Both the position numbers and the translations under genes were made by a program. DNA of 64,000 bases, from assembly GCA_049318625.1 (NCBI GenBank), contig JBMOGA010000014.1, positions 1-64,000 on the forward strand. The letters are read 5' to 3'. Positions within the stretch are counted from its first letter, which is position 1; each line of letters opens with the position of its first letter. Positions 60,060 to 64,000 of this stretch are shown here, in pieces. The notes under the pieces were generated by a model, which saw nothing but the letters and a program-made list of their open reading frames with translations, was not told where the DNA came from and did no database searches. The stretch comes from JBMOGA01 sp049318625 (GTDB taxonomy: Bacteria > Pseudomonadota > Alphaproteobacteria > Rhizobiales > Hyphomicrobiaceae).

Positions 60060-60914
60060 ATGACCATACGCCACGAGACGAAAGCGCCCGCATCGACCAC
60101 GCGCCGCAGCCCCAAGCTTCGGCGCCGCACCCCGGTTCAACGTGAGAGCGACCATCGTCTCAACGCCATGGGAAAGGCATTCTCCATTCTCGAGATCGTC
60201 GCGGCGGCCCGCCAGCCCCTGACCATGGCCGAGATCCTGCGGGCCACCGGCCTGACCAAGCCGACGGCCCACCGGATCACCGCCGCGCTGTCGGACATGG
60301 GCCTGATCGAGCGGGATCGGCTGCTCGGCGGCTTCGTCGAAGGGCCGAGGCTGACCACGCTCGCCCTCGACGTTCTGCAAGCCTCGGCGCCGCGCAGCGT
60401 CCGCCAAGCCATCCTGAAAGCCGTTTCCGACGAGACCGGCGAAACCTGCAATCTCGGCGTGCTGGCGGGCTCGGAAGTCATCTATATCGACCGCGTCGAA
60501 GCGAAATGGCCGCTCGGCCTGCGGTTCGAGGCCGGCAGCCGGGTCCCGGCCCACTGCACCGCCATCGGCAAGCTGTTGCTCTCGCGGCTGTCGCCCCGCG
60601 ACCGGCGCGCGGTACTGGCGACCCTGCGGCTCGCCCGGTACACCAGCCGGACCCTGGTCGACACGGCGGCGCTGGCCGCCGAACTCGACCGGATCGCCGC
60701 ATCCGACATCTCGGTCGACAATGGCGAATTCATCGACGGCGTCGTCTGCGTCGCCGTACCGGTCATCACAGGCACCGGCCGCGTGCTGGGCGGCATCGCG
60801 GTGTCCGCGCCCGAGGCACGCATCTCGCTCGACCAGGCCCGCGGCTTCGTCGACACCATGCGCGCCGCAGCGGAACGTCTGGCGGCCACTTTTACCAAGA
60901 CCGACGCGGATTGA
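60060..60914 (+). CDS. IclR-family transcriptional regulator
   Basis: 284 aa. After a basic N-terminal extension, the winged HTH is MGKAFSILEIVAAARQPLTM with EILRATGLTKPTAHRITAAL (about residues 37-77), followed by the IclR effector domain with AHCTAIGKLLLSRL and GEFIDGVVCVAVPV. ATG 60060 is chosen; a frame to 60030 adds ten residues. Divergently placed with the OYE gene, so probably its regulator. Confidence 0.93.
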   Translation: MTIRHETKAPASTTRRSPKLRRRTPVQRESDHRLNAMGKAFSILEIVAAARQPLTMAEILRATGLTKPTAHRITAALSDMGLIERDRLLGGFVEGPRLTTLALDVLQASAPRSVRQAILKAVSDETGETCNLGVLAGSEVIYIDRVEAKWPLGLRFEAGSRVPAHCTAIGKLLLSRLSPRDRRAVLATLRLARYTSRTLVDTAALAAELDRIAASDISVDNGEFIDGVVCVAVPVITGTGRVLGGIAVSAPEARISLDQARGFVDTMRAAAERLAATFTKTDAD

Positions 60915-61025
60915 GCCTCCGACGGTGTGGCACGCACTACCGCGGACGACCCGCCACATCGACAAGTTGCGAGAGCCTGGGATCCGCTGCACAAGGGCGG
61001 GCGGACAGGAGGCATTCGCGATCGC

Positions 61026-61910
61026 ATGCCGACCGAGCTAGCGAGCCAGGACGACACCATCCCCCTCGATCCGTTGGGCGGCTTGGCGTTGGACGTCGAA
61101 GGTCGACGCACGCCGAGTTCCCGGCCACGGTCGACACTGCCGGAGGGCGTTGCGGCGGCGACGGTGTTGCACGGCGCCTTTCTGACCCTGGCGTTCTGGG
61201 TAATGGCGCCGGCCGCCGTCTCGGACCGCGAATCCGCGCTCGAATCGATCGGCGTCGACATCGTGATCGAGCGCATCGCATCCCGGCCACTGCCCGAGCC
61301 GGGCGGCGCGCCGGGGCGCGAGGACGACAGCCGGGCCACCATATCCTCGGCAGATCTGGCGGCCCGGGAGAGCGAAGAGCCCCCTGCCGCCGCGGCCGAA
61401 GTCGCCCCCGAGACAACCGCGCCGCCGGCGCCCGAGTCCGACCGGCCCGTCGCCCCGGACGAGACGGAAGCCGCGCCCCAAGTGGCGGAGCGCATCGCCA
61501 TGCCCGGAATCGTCACCACCACCGCCGCGCCGCAGCCCTCGGCGCCCGTCGACCCGGCGGACGACGACCGCAAGACCAGCCCCGATACCGACCGGAAAGC
61601 CCTGGCCACAGCGCCGCTGTCCCCGGCCGCGGCCGGAGGCGGCCGCGCGTCCGCCTACCTGTCCAGCGTGTTCGAAACCTTGCGCAGCCGTCCTCCGCGT
61701 CCGTATGCCGGCCCGCGCCGCACCGTGTTCGTCCGCTTCGTCATTGGTCGCGACGGCAATGTCGCGACCATCGAGGTCCGCCGCTCCAGCGGATCAACTG
61801 AGGTCGACGAATCGGCGCGCGACTTCATTCGCCGCACCCGGTTTCCGGCGCCCCCGGCCGATGTGCCGGCCAAGGATCTCGACGTCGGAATCGAACTGAC
61901 CTTCGGCTGA
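61026..61910 (+). CDS. TonB-like energy transducer protein
   Basis: 294 aa. One membrane anchor (GVAAATVLHGAFLTLAFWVM, residues about 39-58), a long Pro/Ala/Glu-rich periplasmic spacer, and a C-terminal TonB domain (YAGPRRTVFVRFVIGRDGNV, then SSGSTEVDESARDFIRRTRFPAPP). Couples proton force to outer-membrane transport, though ExbB/ExbD and receptors are not in the window. ATG 61026 fits; an upstream in-frame ATG at 60927 lacks character. Confidence 0.85.
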   Translation: MPTELASQDDTIPLDPLGGLALDVEGRRTPSSRPRSTLPEGVAAATVLHGAFLTLAFWVMAPAAVSDRESALESIGVDIVIERIASRPLPEPGGAPGREDDSRATISSADLAARESEEPPAAAAEVAPETTAPPAPESDRPVAPDETEAAPQVAERIAMPGIVTTTAAPQPSAPVDPADDDRKTSPDTDRKALATAPLSPAAAGGGRASAYLSSVFETLRSRPPRPYAGPRRTVFVRFVIGRDGNVATIEVRRSSGSTEVDESARDFIRRTRFPAPPADVPAKDLDVGIELTFG

Positions 61911-61999
61911 ACGTCCCGCACGGGCTGAAAGCCGCAAGACCGCCGAACCGCCCGCCTGCTAAAAGTGCGCCGGACCAGACACCGCCCGCAGGGAACCCC

Positions 62000-63661
62000 A
62001 TGGCACGCCTCGCCCGCGATCTCGACCGGTTGAAGCCCCACTACGACGTCGTCATCGTCGGTTCCGGCTATGGCGGCGGCATCTCGGCCTCGCGACTGGC
62101 CCGTGCCGGCAAGTCCGTCGCCGTGCTCGAACGCGGACGCGAATGGCAGACCGGCGAATTCCCGAGCCGATTCCCCGAGGTTCGCGCCCAGCTCCAAGTC
62201 ACCTCGCAACGCCACCGCCTCGGCTCCGACACAGCCCTGTACGACGTGCGCATGGGCGAGGACATGCACGTTCTCGTCGGCTGCGGCGTGGGTGGCGGCT
62301 CGCTCGTCAATGCCGGCGTCGCACTGCGGCCAGATGCGCGCGTCTTCGCCGACGAGGTCTGGCCGGGCCAAATCCGCCAGGACGGCCTGCTCGACGAGGG
62401 GTTCGCCCGGGCCGCCGCCTGGCTCGCCCCCGCCCAGGACCCGCAGGCTCAGTCGCGGACCAAGTTGGCGGCGCTCACCACCGCCGGTCGCACCCTCGAC
62501 AAGCATCCGGCTCCGACCCCGGTCGCCGTCAGCTTCGCGGCCCGCACCAACGCCGCGGGTATCGAGCAACCGGCCTGCACCGGCTGCGGCGATTGCGTCG
62601 GCGGCTGCAACGTCGGCGCCAAGAACACGGTCGCGTTGACCTATCTGCCCGACGCCGTGCGCCACGGCGCCGAGATTTTCACCCATGCCAAGGTCCGCGC
62701 CGTGACGCCCGGCCGCGCTCATCGCTGGAACGTCCACCTCGTTCGCAGCGATACGAATGGCACGGACGAGATCGTCGTCGGCGCCGATCTGGTGATCCTG
62801 TCGGCCGGCACGCTTGGATCGACCGAGATCCTGCTGCGCTCGCGCGACCGCGGCCTCGCCCTGTCCGACCGCTTGGGCCAGGGCTTTTCGGCCAACGGCG
62901 ACATCATCGCCTTCGGCTACGGCGCCAACATTCCTGTCGACGCGGTCGGTGTCGGCCACCCCATCAAGGAGGGGTTGTCGGCGGTCGGCGCGTCCGTGAC
63001 CGGCCACCTCGCGTTTGACGATCCGGCCGCGCTTGCGAACGGATTGTGCATCCAGGAAGGCGTGCTGCCCTCGGGCCTCGCCCCCATGCTGCCGGCGCTG
63101 TTCATTCCGAATGGTCGCCTGCTCGGCGCACTGCAGAGCCTCATCGCTGGCGTCTACAAGGGCCCGTTCGCCCGCTTGCAGACCTTCTTCGCCGTATCGC
63201 ACGATACGGCATCCGGCCGCTTCGCTCTCGACGGCGACCACTTGCGCCTGAGCTGGCCCGGTGCCGCCGACGAGCCCGTCTACGCGCGCCTTGATGCCAT
63301 GCTGTCCAAGCTCGTCGGTGGGGTCGGCGGCTCCTACGTCAAGAACCCGCTCGCGGGCACCGTCATGGGCCATCAGCCGGCGACTGCCCATCCGCTCGGC
63401 GGCTGCGGCATGGGCACGGAACGCTCGTCGGGGATGGTCGACCACAAATGTCGCGTGTTCGACGCGAGCCCCGGCGCCGGCGCGACCGGGGTCCACGCCG
63501 GCCTCTACGTGATCGACGGGGCCATCATTCCGCGCTCGCTCGGCGTCAACCCGCTGCTGACGATTTCGGCCCTGTCCGAACGGGCGATGATCCATCTCGC
63601 GTCGGATCATGGACTGTCGTTCGACGTCGCCCCGATTCAACCAAGACCGGAAGCCCTCTAA
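62000..63661 (+). CDS. GMC-family oxidoreductase of cholesterol-oxidase type with Cys-rich motif
   Basis: 553 aa. FAD-binding VVIVGSGYGGGISASRLARAG at residues 17-37, LVGCGVGGGSLVNAGVALRP, a Cys cluster CTGCGDCVGGCNVGAKNT near 193-210 (four Cys, unlike the first GMC protein), STEILLRS, and the active-site His in ATAHPLGGCGMG. The Cys-rich motif resembles that of FAD-linked sterol/glucose-methanol relatives carrying possible Fe-S or disulfide groups. Substrate unknown. Converges on the transporter gene with overlapping stops. Confidence 0.88.
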   Translation: MARLARDLDRLKPHYDVVIVGSGYGGGISASRLARAGKSVAVLERGREWQTGEFPSRFPEVRAQLQVTSQRHRLGSDTALYDVRMGEDMHVLVGCGVGGGSLVNAGVALRPDARVFADEVWPGQIRQDGLLDEGFARAAAWLAPAQDPQAQSRTKLAALTTAGRTLDKHPAPTPVAVSFAARTNAAGIEQPACTGCGDCVGGCNVGAKNTVALTYLPDAVRHGAEIFTHAKVRAVTPGRAHRWNVHLVRSDTNGTDEIVVGADLVILSAGTLGSTEILLRSRDRGLALSDRLGQGFSANGDIIAFGYGANIPVDAVGVGHPIKEGLSAVGASVTGHLAFDDPAALANGLCIQEGVLPSGLAPMLPALFIPNGRLLGALQSLIAGVYKGPFARLQTFFAVSHDTASGRFALDGDHLRLSWPGAADEPVYARLDAMLSKLVGGVGGSYVKNPLAGTVMGHQPATAHPLGGCGMGTERSSGMVDHKCRVFDASPGAGATGVHAGLYVIDGAIIPRSLGVNPLLTISALSERAMIHLASDHGLSFDVAPIQPRPEAL

Positions 63662-64000
63662 TCCTGGCGTGCAACGGCTCGCGCCGGCTTCATGCGGGCC
63701 AGCAGGCACAGCGGGAGGATAGCGCAGGCGACAACGGTGTAGAGCACGAAGGCGTTGGAGTAGCCGATCATGGTCGCCTGTCGGTTGATCTCGCGGGCGA
63801 ACCGGGCCGCCCCCTGCACCGTGTCGATCGACCACGCCCCCGAGACCCACGGCAGATCCCAAAGTCGGTTGTAGCTCGACACCGTCTCGACCATGCGAGC
63901 GTAGTTGGCGCCGGTTGCACGGACGATCTCCGAGACAGCCACCGAGATGAACAGCGACGAACCGACATTGCGCAGCAGGTGGAACATCGCCATGGCCTCG
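63658..64000 (-). CDS. MFS transporter C-terminus (DHA2/EmrB type), truncated by window edge
   Basis: At least 113 residues, open to the end of the window, so the N-terminus is missing. The pattern FHLLRNVGSSLFISVAVSEI corresponds to the RN-x-x-(G)S helix of DHA2 drug:proton antiporters, followed by ARFAREINRQATMIGYSNAF, where an MxxR/QATM-like helix precedes the final span, and the last membrane segment FVLYTVVACAILPLCLLARM. Stop overlaps that of the GMC gene by two bases. Confidence 0.8.
   Translation of the reverse strand, partial: EAMAMFHLLRNVGSSLFISVAVSEIVRATGANYARMVETVSSYNRLWDLPWVSGAWSIDTVQGAARFAREINRQATMIGYSNAFVLYTVVACAILPLCLLARMKPARAVARQD

Noticed and set aside
1..64000. CRISPR arrays, insertion sequences, rRNA genes
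   Set aside because: No regularly spaced repeats, transposase motifs or rRNA-like stretches were seen by reading both strands.

Overview
The window looks like the chromosome of a GC-rich alphaproteobacterium, most likely of the order Hyphomicrobiales (Rhizobiales). The evidence is the block rpmB - DUF3108 - SUV3-type helicase - S4 protein - fdxA - carD, the replication block gyrB/recF/dnaN/dnaA - rpsT - enoyl-CoA hydratase - mutM, the aerobic (cobalt-late) vitamin B12 pathway genes, and CtrA-type TTAA-N7-TTAA boxes. No phage, insertion sequence, plasmid or CRISPR structure is visible. The genus cannot be named from the sequence alone.

Layout. 1-2.6 kb: the CobS (cut by the window edge) and CobT subunits of the aerobic cobaltochelatase. 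2.6-11.2 kb: a secreted phytase/esterase-like protein, ribosomal protein L28, a DUF3108 exported protein, a long SUV3-like helicase, an S4 RNA-binding protein, a seven-iron ferredoxin and a CarD-type RNA polymerase regulator with a very long basic N-terminal tail. 11.2-15.8 kb: a nuclease-like secreted protein, tRNA-Arg(CCU), a small unknown gene behind a perfect palindrome, a flagellin, an EEP-family hydrolase and an apparently frameshifted SnoaL-like gene. 15.7-18.8 kb: an AceE/MdeB-like 2-oxoacid dehydrogenase E1 diverging from an Lrp/AsnC regulator, with three copies of a 15-bp element between them. 18.8-24.2 kb: alcohol dehydrogenase, aldehyde dehydrogenase, haloacetate-dehalogenase-like hydrolase and GMC oxidoreductase, together resembling a halo-alcohol/halo-acid catabolic module.

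24.2-37.9 kb is the late B12 region. A cobalamin riboswitch, followed by a hairpin that buries the ribosome binding site, precedes hupE-cobW-(DUF1289 fusion)-cobN-cobO-cobQ, tightly packed and mostly overlapping. Converging on it is a second overlapping operon: (VOC protein)-cobU-phosphatase-cobV-cobC-cobD. cobP lies alone, divergent from the riboswitch. With CobS/CobT at the start, the window encodes cobalt uptake and insertion, adenosylation, amidation and lower-ligand attachment. The early corrin-ring genes (cobG-cobM, cobA, cobB) are not in the window.

37.9-45.5 kb: DUF4112 protein, SMP-30 lactonase-like protein, a small membrane protein, a class A penicillin-binding protein behind a perfect CtrA box, a YgjP-type metallopeptidase and a periplasmic Fe(III)-binding protein. 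45.7-53.9 kb: gyrB, recF, dnaN, dnaA, a rhodanese gene, a 625-bp gene-free stretch with DnaA-box-like 9-mers (possible oriC), and rpsT. 54.1-64 kb: a tandem pair of related membrane proteins, enoyl-CoA hydratase, mutM, murJ, an Old Yellow Enzyme paired with an IclR regulator, a TonB-like protein, a second GMC oxidoreductase with a Cys-rich motif, and the C-terminus of an MFS transporter running off the end.

Nothing here is certainly a new system. The best candidates for novelty are the DUF1289 fusion inside the riboswitch-controlled B12 operon, the tail-first CarD, the three-copy Lrp operator, the halo-organic gene set, and the paralogous membrane pair beside the origin.
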